Assembly: GCA_947624325.1 (NCBI GenBank)
Contig: CANQJT010000002.1
Coordinates: 124,001-188,000, forward strand
From: Candidatus Gastranaerophilales bacterium
Lineage (GTDB): Bacteria > Cyanobacteriota > Vampirovibrionia > Gastranaerophilales > Gastranaerophilaceae
Direction of reading: 5' to 3'
DNA: 64,000 nt
The translations under genes were made by a program, and so were the position numbers. Positions 36,514 to 46,111 of the stretch are shown piece by piece (the first letter of the stretch is position 1; every line of letters begins with the position of its first letter). Under the pieces are notes generated by a model, which searched no databases, was not told the DNA's origin, and saw only the letters and a list, made by a program, of their open reading frames with translations.

Positions 36514-36963
36514 TTGAGCAGAGCTTCAATAAGATATGTTGATAAAACTTATTTATACGGGCAGCAAGTACCTGTTAGCGCTCCTGTATCAAACCCTGTT
36601 ATTTACGGCAGATTTCCAAAACAAAATAATGTTAAATCCCCTGTTCAAAAAATAAACAAGTTTTTCTCTACAATTCTTTTAGGGTTAGTTATGCTGTCGC
36701 TGGTAAGTTATTATTTTGTATCAGACAGTGAAAAAACAATGAATAATTTAGGAAGAGAAATTGTAGCTTTAAGTAATGAAAATATTGAACTTCAAAATAA
36801 AATTGATAATATGAATTCATTTAACAAAGTAGATGCGATTATTAAAGATAATGCTTTTCTTGACACCGCAAAAAAAGTAATAGAAATACCTGCGGTTAAT
36901 ATTTCATCTAATCCTAAGTTGCCTGCCTTGCCTGTTAATTACAGATGGTCAATCGGTTATTAA
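36514..36963 (+). CDS. FtsL-like bitopic division protein
   Basis: The 149-residue protein has a cytoplasmic N-terminus of about 48 residues, one membrane helix (about 50-68), and a coiled coil (about 72-105: MNNLGREIVALSNENIELQN) before a short C-terminal tail. This layout and the position between rsmH and ftsI are those of FtsL, which recruits FtsI and FtsW to the septum. Sequence similarity is too low to be decisive. The start is TTG with AGGGGAGA upstream. The gap to ftsI holds a promoter-like box and small hairpin. Confidence 0.7.
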   Translation: MSRASIRYVDKTYLYGQQVPVSAPVSNPVIYGRFPKQNNVKSPVQKINKFFSTILLGLVMLSLVSYYFVSDSEKTMNNLGREIVALSNENIELQNKIDNMNSFNKVDAIIKDNAFLDTAKKVIEIPAVNISSNPKLPALPVNYRWSIGY

Positions 36964-36989
36964 TTTTAGTTAAATTATTTTCTCTTTAA

Positions 36990-37017
36990 TATAATTGTGA
37001 TACCCTATTTATAGGGA
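36990..37017 (+). promoter_or_regulatory. TATAAT box and small hairpin covering the ftsI ribosome binding site
   Basis: TATAAT lies at 36990-36995 with only a weak -35 region. A 14-nt stem-loop, CCCTAT-TT-ATAGGG (37003-37016), follows, and its 3' arm contains the AGGG Shine-Dalgarno that serves the ATG at 37026. The transcript from this box would begin at the hairpin. Occlusion of translation is possible but unproven. Confidence 0.4.
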
Positions 37018-37025
37018 TTTGTTGC

Positions 37026-38741
37026 ATGAAACAAAGTGAAGATAAAAATAAAATAAAACAAGTTGAATTGCGTATAAAAATTGCGCATATATTTATCTTG
37101 GGATTTTTTATGATTGCCGTTGTTTATTTATTTTTACTTCAGATTGTAGATATAAGGCATTATAAGTCAAGAGCGGTAAACCAAAGATACAGTAAAAATT
37201 TTATAATGCGAGGTCAGATTCTTGACAGAAACGGACTGAGATTGGCAACAGACCAAACCTCTTATAATTTGTATGCTCATAGAGAATATTTTGACCATAC
37301 TCCTGAAGAAATTGCTCAAATTCTTGCCCCTGAGTTAAAAGTTTCAAAGCAGTCAATAATTAATTCAATAAATAAAGGTTCAACGGTAATATTATTAAAA
37401 AAAGATGTTGACAGGCAAACAGCTGATAAAATTAAAAAATTGGGGCTTAGGGAAATTAGTCTTGATAAGAAAAATGAACGAGTTTATCCTCAAGATGAAC
37501 TTGCAGCACATATTATAGGCTATTATAACCCTGATGCAGACACGGCTTCAGGTGTTGAATTAACCGCAAAAGACAAATTGGAAGATGTTGAAAATAATGT
37601 TAAAGTACAAAGAACCCCCAGAGGAGATATTATATATGAAACGACTACAGATCCTGTTTTAGCATCTACCCCTCAGGTTGGAAAAACCGTTACATTAACA
37701 ATAGATTCAGCTATTCAGCATGTATGCGAGCGAGAACTTTTAAATATGGTAAATTCCAAAAATGCTACCCGAGGTGCTGTTATTGTTATGAATCCTAAAA
37801 ATGGAGAAATACTCGGTTATGCGGTATATCCAAGGTATAATCCCAATAATTATAAAAAAGTTCCTGCTATAAAGTTAAAAAATTGGACGTTGTCTGATGT
37901 TTATCCTCCCGGTTCTACATTTAAAACACTTACTGTTGCAGCAGGTTTAGAAACAGGGAAAATTACCCCGTATTCAAAAGTATTGGATACCGGAAAAATG
38001 CAGCTGGGAAACTGGACTATTCAAAACTATGATTATAATAAACACCCATATCCCGGCATGATTAATCTTGTATATCTGCTTGAACATTCAAGCAATGTCG
38101 GAAGTGCAAATATTGCACTTATGATGCAGCCTTCAGAATATTATAATATTCTGTCAAATTTCGGAATAGGAAAGAAAACAGGTATTGACCTGCCCGGTGA
38201 ATCTTCAGGACTTCTGCCTAAACCGTTTAAGTGGGATAAATCAAGACAAGCTACCATGGGCTACGGCTACGGTGCTTCAGTTACTTCCATTCAGATGATT
38301 AGCGCAGTTAGCGCCATTGCAAATAAAGGAGTAAGAGTAACTCCGCATGTTATTAAATATTCACCCGAAGAAGAGGAACAAAAAATTCAAAAAGTTCAGG
38401 TACTTAAGCCTGAAACGGCTCAAGCTGTTACAAATCTTCTTGCTCAAAGTATAAGTAACTCACGAGGGGTTATTAATCTTGATAAATATACTGTTGCAGG
38501 TAAAACAGGCACATCAAAAAAACCAAAAGAAAATTCTAAAGGATATTCAAATTCTTTATATGCATCAGTAGTCGGATATCTTCCGGCAAAGGACCCGCAA
38601 ATGCTTGTTTATGTTGTTGTTGATGTTCCTTCAACTTTCGGCATTTGGGGTAATACTGTTGCAGGGCCTGTATTTAAAGAAGTAGCTAATCAGTGTGCAA
38701 GAATTTTAAATATTCCTCCGGATAAAAATGTTGTAAACTAG
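37026..38741 (+). CDS. ftsI: Septal peptidoglycan transpeptidase FtsI (class B PBP)
   Basis: This bitopic penicillin-binding protein crosslinks septal peptidoglycan. A membrane helix lies at about 19-41, the PBP dimerisation domain follows from about 55, and the transpeptidase domain occupies the C-terminal half. Its active-site motifs are PPGSTFKTL (Ser-x-x-Lys), HSSNVGSAN (SxN) and VAGKTGTSKKP (KTG). FtsI is preferred over the elongation PBP2 because of the position between the ftsL-like gene and murE. No PASTA domain is present. Confidence 0.93.
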   Translation: MKQSEDKNKIKQVELRIKIAHIFILGFFMIAVVYLFLLQIVDIRHYKSRAVNQRYSKNFIMRGQILDRNGLRLATDQTSYNLYAHREYFDHTPEEIAQILAPELKVSKQSIINSINKGSTVILLKKDVDRQTADKIKKLGLREISLDKKNERVYPQDELAAHIIGYYNPDADTASGVELTAKDKLEDVENNVKVQRTPRGDIIYETTTDPVLASTPQVGKTVTLTIDSAIQHVCERELLNMVNSKNATRGAVIVMNPKNGEILGYAVYPRYNPNNYKKVPAIKLKNWTLSDVYPPGSTFKTLTVAAGLETGKITPYSKVLDTGKMQLGNWTIQNYDYNKHPYPGMINLVYLLEHSSNVGSANIALMMQPSEYYNILSNFGIGKKTGIDLPGESSGLLPKPFKWDKSRQATMGYGYGASVTSIQMISAVSAIANKGVRVTPHVIKYSPEEEEQKIQKVQVLKPETAQAVTNLLAQSISNSRGVINLDKYTVAGKTGTSKKPKENSKGYSNSLYASVVGYLPAKDPQMLVYVVVDVPSTFGIWGNTVAGPVFKEVANQCARILNIPPDKNVVN

Positions 38742-38759
38742 TTAAGAAGGTAAAAAGAT

Positions 38760-40235
38760 ATGTACTTAAAAGATTTATTAAAATTACTGAAAAATTATAA
38801 AACAGAAAACTTTGAAAATGTTGACATAACCGGGATTTCATATAACTCAAAGACAACAAAAAAAGGCGATATATTTATTTGTATCAGAGGTGAAGCTTCT
38901 GACGGTCATAAATACGCACAAAATGCAGTTGAGAATGGCGCAAGTGCTCTATTTTGCGAGGAAAAACTTAATATTAATGTTCCTCAGATAATTGTAAATG
39001 ATACAAAAAGAACAATGGCAAATATTGCCTCGGCATTTTACTCTGAACCATCCAAAGATATAAATTTAATAGGGGTAACGGGTACAAACGGTAAAACAAC
39101 AGTCACCCATTTAATTCAAAGAATATTGGAAGAAAATAATGAAAAATGTGCATTAATCGGTACTTTAGGCTACAAACTTTCAAGCAGCGATGATTATAAA
39201 GAGGCAAAACATACAACCCCCCAGCCTCCTGAACTTCAAAGAGATTTAAGATTAATGGCAGATAGCGGAATAAAGAATGTTGTTATGGAAGTAAGTTCAC
39301 ATTCTTTAGAACAAAAACGAGTCGGATGTTGTGATTTTAACGGTGCGGTATTTACAAATCTTACTCAAGACCATCTTGATTATCATATTACAATGGGTAA
39401 TTATTTTAAAGCAAAAGCAATGCTGTTTGAAATGCTTAAAGAAGGTGATTTTGCCGTAATTAATAATGATGATGAATATGCAAAAGATTTTTTAAATGTT
39501 GTTCCCAATGGTGTCAGAACATATACATACGGTGTTAAAAAGGAAGCGGACATAAAGGCAGAAGATATAGATTTTTCAATAGACGGGGCAAAATTAATCG
39601 TTGAATTCGGCGGTAAAAAAGAAAAATTAAACCTGCATTTGAATGGAATGTTTAGTGTATACAATGCATTAGCTGCATTTACGGCAGGAGTTGCAATGGG
39701 TATAGATTATAAAATAATAATAAAAGCACTTGAAAATACAAAAAGTGTAGCAGGCAGATTTGAAATAGTAAGTAAAAAACCGCTTGTAATTGTAGATTAT
39801 GCGCATACTCCCGACGGACTTGAAAATGTTTTAAAAGCAGCCAGAGAATTAACTCCTGAATCTTCAAAATTAATATGTTTGTTTGGGTGCGGAGGAGATA
39901 GAGATGCAACAAAACGTCCCAAAATGGGTAAAATTGCAGATAATTTATCGGATAAAGTTGTTGTAACTTCCGATAACCCCAGAAGTGAAGATCCTCAGTT
40001 AATTATTTCCGACATTATGACAGGAATTAAAACGGTTGATACAAAAAGAATTTTTGTTGAACCTGACAGAAGGCAGGCAATAAAATTTTTAAAAACAATT
40101 TCTAATCCCGATGATGTTATTGTTATTGCAGGAAAAGGTCATGAAGATTATCAAATACTGAAAAATGAAACAATTCATTTTGATGACAGAGAAGAAGCAA
40201 GAAAAGTGTTTGTTGAATTAGGAGGAAGAGTATGA
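38760..40235 (+). CDS. murE: UDP-N-acetylmuramoyl-tripeptide synthetase MurE
   Basis: MurE adds the third stem residue to UDP-MurNAc-dipeptide. The 491-residue ligase has the ATP loop GVTGTNGKTTVTHL, the substrate segment HTTPQPPELQRDL, and the TSDNPRSEDP motif. DNPR is the signature of meso-diaminopimelate-adding enzymes, so the stem peptide is predicted to carry mDAP as in diderms. The last codons overlap gpsA by 4 bp. Confidence 0.96.
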   Translation: MYLKDLLKLLKNYKTENFENVDITGISYNSKTTKKGDIFICIRGEASDGHKYAQNAVENGASALFCEEKLNINVPQIIVNDTKRTMANIASAFYSEPSKDINLIGVTGTNGKTTVTHLIQRILEENNEKCALIGTLGYKLSSSDDYKEAKHTTPQPPELQRDLRLMADSGIKNVVMEVSSHSLEQKRVGCCDFNGAVFTNLTQDHLDYHITMGNYFKAKAMLFEMLKEGDFAVINNDDEYAKDFLNVVPNGVRTYTYGVKKEADIKAEDIDFSIDGAKLIVEFGGKKEKLNLHLNGMFSVYNALAAFTAGVAMGIDYKIIIKALENTKSVAGRFEIVSKKPLVIVDYAHTPDGLENVLKAARELTPESSKLICLFGCGGDRDATKRPKMGKIADNLSDKVVVTSDNPRSEDPQLIISDIMTGIKTVDTKRIFVEPDRRQAIKFLKTISNPDDVIVIAGKGHEDYQILKNETIHFDDREEARKVFVELGGRV

Positions 40236-41224
40236 AATTAACGGTTTTAGGCCCGGGATGCTGGGGTTTAACTCTTGCGTGGATGCTGAACAATAATTTT
40301 GAAGATATAACCGTTTGGGGAAGAACAAGCGACATTTCAGATGAATTAAGAAATTTAAAAAGGACTACAAAGCCTTTAACTGTTCAATTGGATAACAAAG
40401 TTCAAATAACCGATAATCTTAAAGAGGCAATAAAAGATGCTGAAATTATTCTTCTTGTAGTTGCAACGTCAGGAATAAGACCTGTCTGCAAACAATTAAA
40501 AGAAGCAGGATTAAAAAATAATCAAATTTTGGTAAATTTATCAAAGGGTTTAGAACTTCCGTCTTTAAAAAGAATGTCGGAAGTTATAAAAGAAGAACTT
40601 CCCGACTCAAGACTTGTAATTTTGTCAGGGCCTACACTTGCTAAAGAAATTTTAAACGGATGTCCTACAGCAGCTTGTGTCGCAAGCGATGATATGCAGA
40701 CAGCTGAATTTGTTCAAAAACACTTAAATGTTCCCTCTAAATTCAGATTATATACAAACTCGGATGTTATCGGTGTTGAACTTGGCGGAAGTTTAAAAAA
40801 TGTAATTGCAATTGCTTCCGGATTTGCTGACGCAATGAAACTTGGAGATAATTGCAGGGGAACTCTTTTGACAAGAGGAATGGCGGAAATAGTTAGAGTT
40901 AGTACAGCTTTAGGTGCAAAAGCTTCAACTCTTTACGGATTATCCGGTATGGGTGATTTGATTGCAACATGTTCAAGCCCTTATAGCCGTAATTTTACGG
41001 TAGGTTCAATGCTCGGGCATGGTAAAAAAATAAACGATATCTTAAATGAACTCGGATCTGTTGCAGAAGGGGTAAAAACTTCTAAAGCACTTTGCGAGCT
41101 TGCTCAAAAACTGGGACTATCCGTTCCTGTTTCTTCCGCTATATATGAAGCTGTGTATACTGATATTACTCCTGATGAAGTTTTAAATAAACTTATGAAC
41201 AGAAAACTTAAACATGAAGATTAA
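40232..41224 (+). CDS. gpsA: NAD(P)-dependent glycerol-3-phosphate dehydrogenase
   Basis: GpsA reduces dihydroxyacetone phosphate to sn-glycerol 3-phosphate for phospholipid synthesis. Motifs in 330 residues are LGPGCWGLTLAW (nucleotide loop), LVNLSKGLE, LSGPTLAKEI, the catalytic region GVELGGSLKNVIAIASG and GLSGMGDLIATCSSPYSRNF. It overlaps murE by 4 bp (ATGA), coupling lipid precursor supply to wall synthesis genes, an arrangement outside the usual dcw order. Confidence 0.96.
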   Translation: MKLTVLGPGCWGLTLAWMLNNNFEDITVWGRTSDISDELRNLKRTTKPLTVQLDNKVQITDNLKEAIKDAEIILLVVATSGIRPVCKQLKEAGLKNNQILVNLSKGLELPSLKRMSEVIKEELPDSRLVILSGPTLAKEILNGCPTAACVASDDMQTAEFVQKHLNVPSKFRLYTNSDVIGVELGGSLKNVIAIASGFADAMKLGDNCRGTLLTRGMAEIVRVSTALGAKASTLYGLSGMGDLIATCSSPYSRNFTVGSMLGHGKKINDILNELGSVAEGVKTSKALCELAQKLGLSVPVSSAIYEAVYTDITPDEVLNKLMNRKLKHED

Positions 41225-41238
41225 TATAGGAGTTATTA

Positions 41239-42825
41239 ATGCCTGATACAAATTCTTTTCAAGAACTGATTGAACGGGGTCAAAAATTTCATAATGAAGG
41301 TAAATATAAAGAAGCAATTAAATCATATAAACTTGCTTATATAATGAAAGCAACCAAAATTGATAATAACACTTTGGGAAGTTTGTATATTAAGCTTGCA
41401 AATGCGTATCATAATGATAAAAATACTGATAAATCAGCTTTCTATTATGAAAAATATCTAGAATTATTCCCGTATGATAATCAGTCAAGTATTTTTTCAA
41501 GACTTGCAGGTGCTTATTATTATACAGATGCTGATAAATCCGTTGATTTTTATAATAAAGCATTAAATTTAAAAATAAATATGTATGATGTTGAAAATAA
41601 GCTTTTTTCAATGATTAAGTCTTCTTCTTATACTCAGCAGGATATTAAAGATGAATCGGAAAATGAAATTAATAATTTAAAAAATACAATTTGCCAAGAC
41701 ATAAAAAAATATAATCATTCAAAAAAGAAAAATTTACCTGATAAAAAATTAAATATCGGATATTTATCATCAGATGTTTATACACATACGATGATGAATT
41801 ATATAATTCCTATTTGGAAAAACCATAATAAAAATGAATTTAATTTTACTATATTTAACGGTGCGGAAAAACACGATAAAACAACTGAAATAGTTGAAGG
41901 ATTCGGGTTTAATATTGTACCATGCAACAAAATGAATGCTGATGAAATAGCCGAGCTGGTTTATAAAAATGATATTGATATATTAATTGATTTAGGCGGT
42001 TATACTCATTTAAAATCCTTTTCGGCATTATATAAACCGGCTCCCGTAATAATTTCTTATTTGGGGTATCTAAATACTTTAGGAATGAAAGAAGTTGATT
42101 ATATTTTGGCGGATAAATATGTTATTCCTGAAGATAAAGCATATTTGTATACCGAAAAACCTTTATATAACAGTAAAGGTTATACTGTGTTTACAAAGAA
42201 AAATTTTCCCGAAATTCAAGAATGTCCGTTTATTAAAAATGGGTTTATTACATACGGCAGTTTTAACTGTACTTCAAAATTCAGTGATGTAATTTTGTAT
42301 ATTTGGTCTAAAATTCTTAAGGAAGATGAAACTTCAAAACTTTTAATATACAGAACTCAATTAACCAAACGAAGAATAAAATATTTTAAATCTAAATTTT
42401 CTGATTTGGGTATAAGTGAAGATAGAATAATATTTTCTAATCAGGTCATAGCACCTCATCATAAAGCATATTCTTTAGCTGATATTTCACTTGATACATA
42501 TCCTTTCAGCGGAATGTCAATTGCTCTTGAAGCTGCAATGATGGGGGTTCCGAGTGTTACACTTTTAGGGGAAGGTTTGCAATCAAGAGGTGTTGGCAGA
42601 CTTAATAAAATTTTAGAACTTGATGATTTAATTGCCGAAAACGGAGAAGAATATATTATTAATGCAATAAATTTGGCTAATAATAAAGACAAATTGAAAG
42701 AATTAAGATATACTCTCCGTGAAAAAATTGAAAACTCTGATATTATAAACGGTGCAGAAGAATTTACAAAAAATCTGGAAGATAATTTCAGAAAAATTTG
42801 GCTTGATTTTACAAATAGTCCTTAA
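41239..42825 (+). CDS. TPR-containing GT41 (O-GlcNAc transferase-like) glycosyltransferase
   Basis: Residues 1-130 hold TPR units (GKYKEAIKSYKLAYIMK, NKALNL). From about 165 the sequence follows the GT41/SPINDLY-type catalytic domain: LNIGYLSSDVYTHTMMNYI, then DILIDLGGYTHLKSFSALYK, PVIISYLGYLNTLGMKEVDY, a TYGSFNCTSKFSD strand and the C-terminal DISLDTYPFSGMSIALEA with LQSRGVGRLNKI. Family members glycosylate Ser/Thr of proteins with sugar from a UDP donor. Possible targets are surface or flagellar-type proteins, but none is identifiable here. It lies 14 bp after gpsA and overlaps the next, convergent gene by 17 bp. Confidence 0.85.
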   Translation: MPDTNSFQELIERGQKFHNEGKYKEAIKSYKLAYIMKATKIDNNTLGSLYIKLANAYHNDKNTDKSAFYYEKYLELFPYDNQSSIFSRLAGAYYYTDADKSVDFYNKALNLKINMYDVENKLFSMIKSSSYTQQDIKDESENEINNLKNTICQDIKKYNHSKKKNLPDKKLNIGYLSSDVYTHTMMNYIIPIWKNHNKNEFNFTIFNGAEKHDKTTEIVEGFGFNIVPCNKMNADEIAELVYKNDIDILIDLGGYTHLKSFSALYKPAPVIISYLGYLNTLGMKEVDYILADKYVIPEDKAYLYTEKPLYNSKGYTVFTKKNFPEIQECPFIKNGFITYGSFNCTSKFSDVILYIWSKILKEDETSKLLIYRTQLTKRRIKYFKSKFSDLGISEDRIIFSNQVIAPHHKAYSLADISLDTYPFSGMSIALEAAMMGVPSVTLLGEGLQSRGVGRLNKILELDDLIAENGEEYIINAINLANNKDKLKELRYTLREKIENSDIINGAEEFTKNLEDNFRKIWLDFTNSP

Positions 42826-43198
42826 ACTCCTTTTTAATAACTTTATAACCGCAGCCATCGGGCATGGCTAAATTAAGAGATATTGATTTTTTAGGATAAT
42901 CCCTGCATAATTTCGGACGGTTATCATATACACTGCATTCTCCGTTATTATTTAAATATTTACAGCTTAAAATAATATTGTTATTTTCATCTTTTCCCGT
43001 TATAAAAAATCTTTTATAATGAGGAAAAATTAACTGCATAAATTTTAATTCTTTTTCATTTCTAAGTCCTTCGGCTCTTATTTCCCTGCAGCAATTTCCG
43101 CACTTATTACATTCGCCTTCTATTTTATATTTTATTTTTTTAGGAATAAAATATGAACTTAATTCATAATATACTGATTTAATTAAATCAATAGACAT
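42809..43198 (-). CDS. YkgJ-like Cys-rich putative metal-cluster protein
   Basis: The 129-residue protein has the pattern CNKCGNCCREI (residues 30-40) with further cysteines in LSCKYLNNNGECSVYDNRPKLCRDYP, matching the YkgJ/CxxCxxCC family (Pfam PF03692) thought to bind zinc or an iron-sulfur cluster. Function is not known in detail. It overlaps the convergent glycosyltransferase gene by 17 bp. The divergent gap to PBP1A holds a 12-bp perfect palindrome (43198-43209). Confidence 0.85.
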   Translation of the reverse strand: MSIDLIKSVYYELSSYFIPKKIKYKIEGECNKCGNCCREIRAEGLRNEKELKFMQLIFPHYKRFFITGKDENNNIILSCKYLNNNGECSVYDNRPKLCRDYPKKSISLNLAMPDGCGYKVIKKEFKDYL

Positions 43199-43267
43199 TT
43201 GTTAACAAACTCGTTTTAAAAAATATTTATCTGTTAAAATAATAGCATAATAAATAATGAGGAAAAA

Positions 43268-45310
43268 ATGGCAAATAAAAAAAATAAAAATAATCCGCTA
43301 ATTTCTTTTATAAAAGTTGTTTTAATTATATTTGCCGCATTTTTACTGGCAGGGTATTTTGCGGTTAAAATGTATTTAAATGAGTTACCTCCCATACCAA
43401 ATCTGGATAAATATAACAGAAATATAGTAACTCAAGTTTATTCATCGGATAACCAGCTTATTAAAACATTCCAAACTTTTCATTATAAAGAAGTATCAAT
43501 AAAAGAAATACCTCAATATATGAAAGATGCAATTATTTCGACGGAAGATAAAAATTTTTATACGCATGACGGATATGACATATTTGGTATTATTCGTTCT
43601 GTGGTAGTAAATGTTATAAATAAAAGAGCATCCCAAGGTGCAAGTACAATAACACAACAGCTGGCAAGAATAATGTTTCTATCAAACGAAAAAACATTTG
43701 TCAGAAAAATAAAAGAAATTCAAATTGCCGCAAGAATAGAAAAAACAATACCAAAAGATAAAATACTTGAAATGTATTTAAATAATGTTTATTTAGGTTC
43801 AGGTGCATATGGTGTAGGGGCTGCCGCTGCTACTTATTTTAATAAAGACTTATCAAAACTGACTTTAGCAGAATGTGCTTTAATTGCAGGGCTTCCACAG
43901 GCTCCTTCCGTTTATTCGCCTTATAAAAACATTAAAAAGGCTGAAAAACGCAGGAATAAAGTTCTTAAAAGAATGTATGTTATGAAAACCATAACTAAAA
44001 AACAATATGATGCTGCTATAAAAGAAAAAATTGTTTTAAATAAAGACCCCGGATTAACCTGGGCAAATGTTGCTCCGTATTTTATAGATTATGTCTTTAA
44101 AGAACTTGATATGCTGGGATTTGATGAAAGAGAAATATCTGAAGGCGGGTATAAAATAACTACGACTTTAGATTATAAATCTCAAATTGCGGCTAATAAA
44201 GCAATAGAAAAAAATATGGCGGCTTGGCATTTAACAAAGCCTAAACAGCAGGCTGCATTATTTAGTTTTTCACCTACAACAGGTGCAATTATTGCATATT
44301 GCGGAGGTAAAAACTACGGAATATCCCAGTATGACCGAGTAACTCAGGCTATAAGACCGCCCGGCTCTTCTTTTAAACCTTTTGTATATACTGCGGCAAT
44401 TGAAAAAGGATATTCACCTACGGATATGATTGATGATAGTCCTGTTACCGTTGGTAAATGGAGTCCGCATAATTATGGCAACAAATATAGGGGCAGAATG
44501 CCATTGTATAAAGCTTTGGCAATTTCATCAAATGTGGCTGCCGTAAGATTAATTAAAGATGTTGGTATTGATGCGGTTATTAATACAGCAAAATCACTTG
44601 GTATTACGACTCCGTTAACTAATGACTATACAATATCACTTGGCTCTAACGGGGTAAAACTTTATGATATGGTAGTTGCATACGGTAATTTTGCAAACGG
44701 TGGTTATAAAGTACAGCCTTATGCTATAGAAAAAATCGAAACACAAAGAGGTAAGATTATTTATCAGGCAAAAAGAACAAAAATAAGCAAAGTCTTGGAT
44801 AAAGAGACAGCAGGCATTATGACTGCCATGCTAAGAAAGGTTATTACTTCGGGAACAGGTAAAGGTGCTGATATAGGTAAACCTATGGGCGGCAAAACGG
44901 GTACTACTAACGATAATAAAGATGCTTGGTTTATAGGTTATACTCCTGATATAGTTACAGGTGTATTTATAGGTAATGATGATAACACAAGTACCGGTCT
45001 GACCGGAGGCAGTGCCCCTGCAAGGATTTGGAAAGATATGATGCTTACGGCAACCGAAAAATACGGCAAAACTGAATTTGATTATGATCCTGTTGATTTA
45101 AATGTCCATTATGAGGAAACTGCAGCATCCAATGATGAAAATGCTGAAGAAGATGCTGAAAGCAATTCCGTTAATAATGAAGGACAATCTCAAAACGGTG
45201 TTATACCGCTGCCTTCAACTCCTTCAAATACAAGTGAAAGCTTTAACAGTATTCCCGTTCAGTTAAATGATAAAATTTTAAATGCAGGAAAATCAGAAGT
45301 TAAAGAATAA
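43268..45310 (+). CDS. Class A penicillin-binding protein (PBP1A type)
   Basis: This bifunctional enzyme polymerises and crosslinks peptidoglycan. A membrane helix lies at about 12-34. The GT51 domain shows STEDKNFYTHDGYD, GASTITQQLARIMF and KDKILEMYLNNVYLGSG. The transpeptidase domain shows PPGSSFKPF, ISSNVAAVRL and GGKTGTTNDNKDAWF. The 680-residue chain ends in a low-complexity Asn/Ser/Glu tail after about residue 615. GAGGAAAA precedes the ATG. It complements the FtsI encoded 5 kb upstream. Confidence 0.95.
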   Translation: MANKKNKNNPLISFIKVVLIIFAAFLLAGYFAVKMYLNELPPIPNLDKYNRNIVTQVYSSDNQLIKTFQTFHYKEVSIKEIPQYMKDAIISTEDKNFYTHDGYDIFGIIRSVVVNVINKRASQGASTITQQLARIMFLSNEKTFVRKIKEIQIAARIEKTIPKDKILEMYLNNVYLGSGAYGVGAAAATYFNKDLSKLTLAECALIAGLPQAPSVYSPYKNIKKAEKRRNKVLKRMYVMKTITKKQYDAAIKEKIVLNKDPGLTWANVAPYFIDYVFKELDMLGFDEREISEGGYKITTTLDYKSQIAANKAIEKNMAAWHLTKPKQQAALFSFSPTTGAIIAYCGGKNYGISQYDRVTQAIRPPGSSFKPFVYTAAIEKGYSPTDMIDDSPVTVGKWSPHNYGNKYRGRMPLYKALAISSNVAAVRLIKDVGIDAVINTAKSLGITTPLTNDYTISLGSNGVKLYDMVVAYGNFANGGYKVQPYAIEKIETQRGKIIYQAKRTKISKVLDKETAGIMTAMLRKVITSGTGKGADIGKPMGGKTGTTNDNKDAWFIGYTPDIVTGVFIGNDDNTSTGLTGGSAPARIWKDMMLTATEKYGKTEFDYDPVDLNVHYEETAASNDENAEEDAESNSVNNEGQSQNGVIPLPSTPSNTSESFNSIPVQLNDKILNAGKSEVKE

Positions 45311-45312
45311 AT

Positions 45313-46032
45313 TTATATCCCGTTTAATTTGGGTATTTTCATTTTAAATACTTCTTCAAGATCAATTCCGTTTAAAATTTCATTTATAAGTGTATTTGCT
45401 TTTACACTTTTGCCTCTGAAATTTCTTATTAAACCCAAAACTTTTACGTCGCAATAATTTTCAATTAATTCAGGAAAATATTTTATTTCTGGGCTTTCCG
45501 AATAAACTTGAAATTTATTTATAATTACACCCAAAATATTAATTCCTATGGTTTTGGCTGTATTAATTTCATTAAAATATTGATTTACGGAATTATTTGA
45601 AGGGTTTACAACAAATAATACCGGAATATTAAGCTTAAGCGGAATATGGTAGTTATATAATTCATTATTAACGGGAGTCATTAATCCGCCTGCCGATTCT
45701 ATCATTAATGTATCTGTTTTTTGAGATAAAACAGTATAATCCTTTTTTATATCGTCAAAATCTATATTAATTTTTTGCAGTTTGCTTCCTATGGCAGGAA
45801 TAACATTTCCTGTAAGCATGTATGTAGAATGTGTTGTAATATACGGGTCCAGCATTTTTACAAAAGTTAAATCAGGTGAAACAAGATATTTCCCTTTATC
45901 TATAGCATTTGTCTGAATAGGCTTATATACTCCCGATTTATAGCCGAGTGACTGCATAACAGCTGCGATACCTGCAGATATTACTGTTTTCCCGTCTTCA
46001 TTATTTAAGCTTGTTACATAAATATTATTCAT
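45313..46032 (-). CDS. bioD: Dethiobiotin synthetase-like P-loop protein
   Basis: BioD closes the ureido ring of dethiobiotin using ATP and CO2. The 239-residue protein has the overall BioD pattern: a P-loop SLNNEDGKTV (Lys15-Thr16), VYKPIQTNA, LMIESAGGLMTPV and LFVVNPSNNSVN. The P-loop departs from the usual GTDTGVGKT and the ESAGG motif replaces EGAGG, so a related BioD-like or CobB/CobQ-like function is possible. No other bio genes are adjacent. It ends 2 bp from the convergent PBP1A gene. Confidence 0.7.
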   Translation of the reverse strand: MNNIYVTSLNNEDGKTVISAGIAAVMQSLGYKSGVYKPIQTNAIDKGKYLVSPDLTFVKMLDPYITTHSTYMLTGNVIPAIGSKLQKINIDFDDIKKDYTVLSQKTDTLMIESAGGLMTPVNNELYNYHIPLKLNIPVLFVVNPSNNSVNQYFNEINTAKTIGINILGVIINKFQVYSESPEIKYFPELIENYCDVKVLGLIRNFRGKSVKANTLINEILNGIDLEEVFKMKIPKLNGI

Positions 46033-46111
46033 AACAAAATTATATCAAATAATATTCCTTAATCTTCCTTCATAAGGTGTAAAAGCTTATTTAATGTGGT
46101 AAACTGTATTT

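Noticed and set aside
43198-43209. 12-bp palindrome TTTGTTAACAAA between divergent YkgJ-like and PBP1A genes
   Set aside because: It is perfect but short for AT-rich DNA and no promoter elements could be placed convincingly around it; mentioned only under the neighbouring gene.
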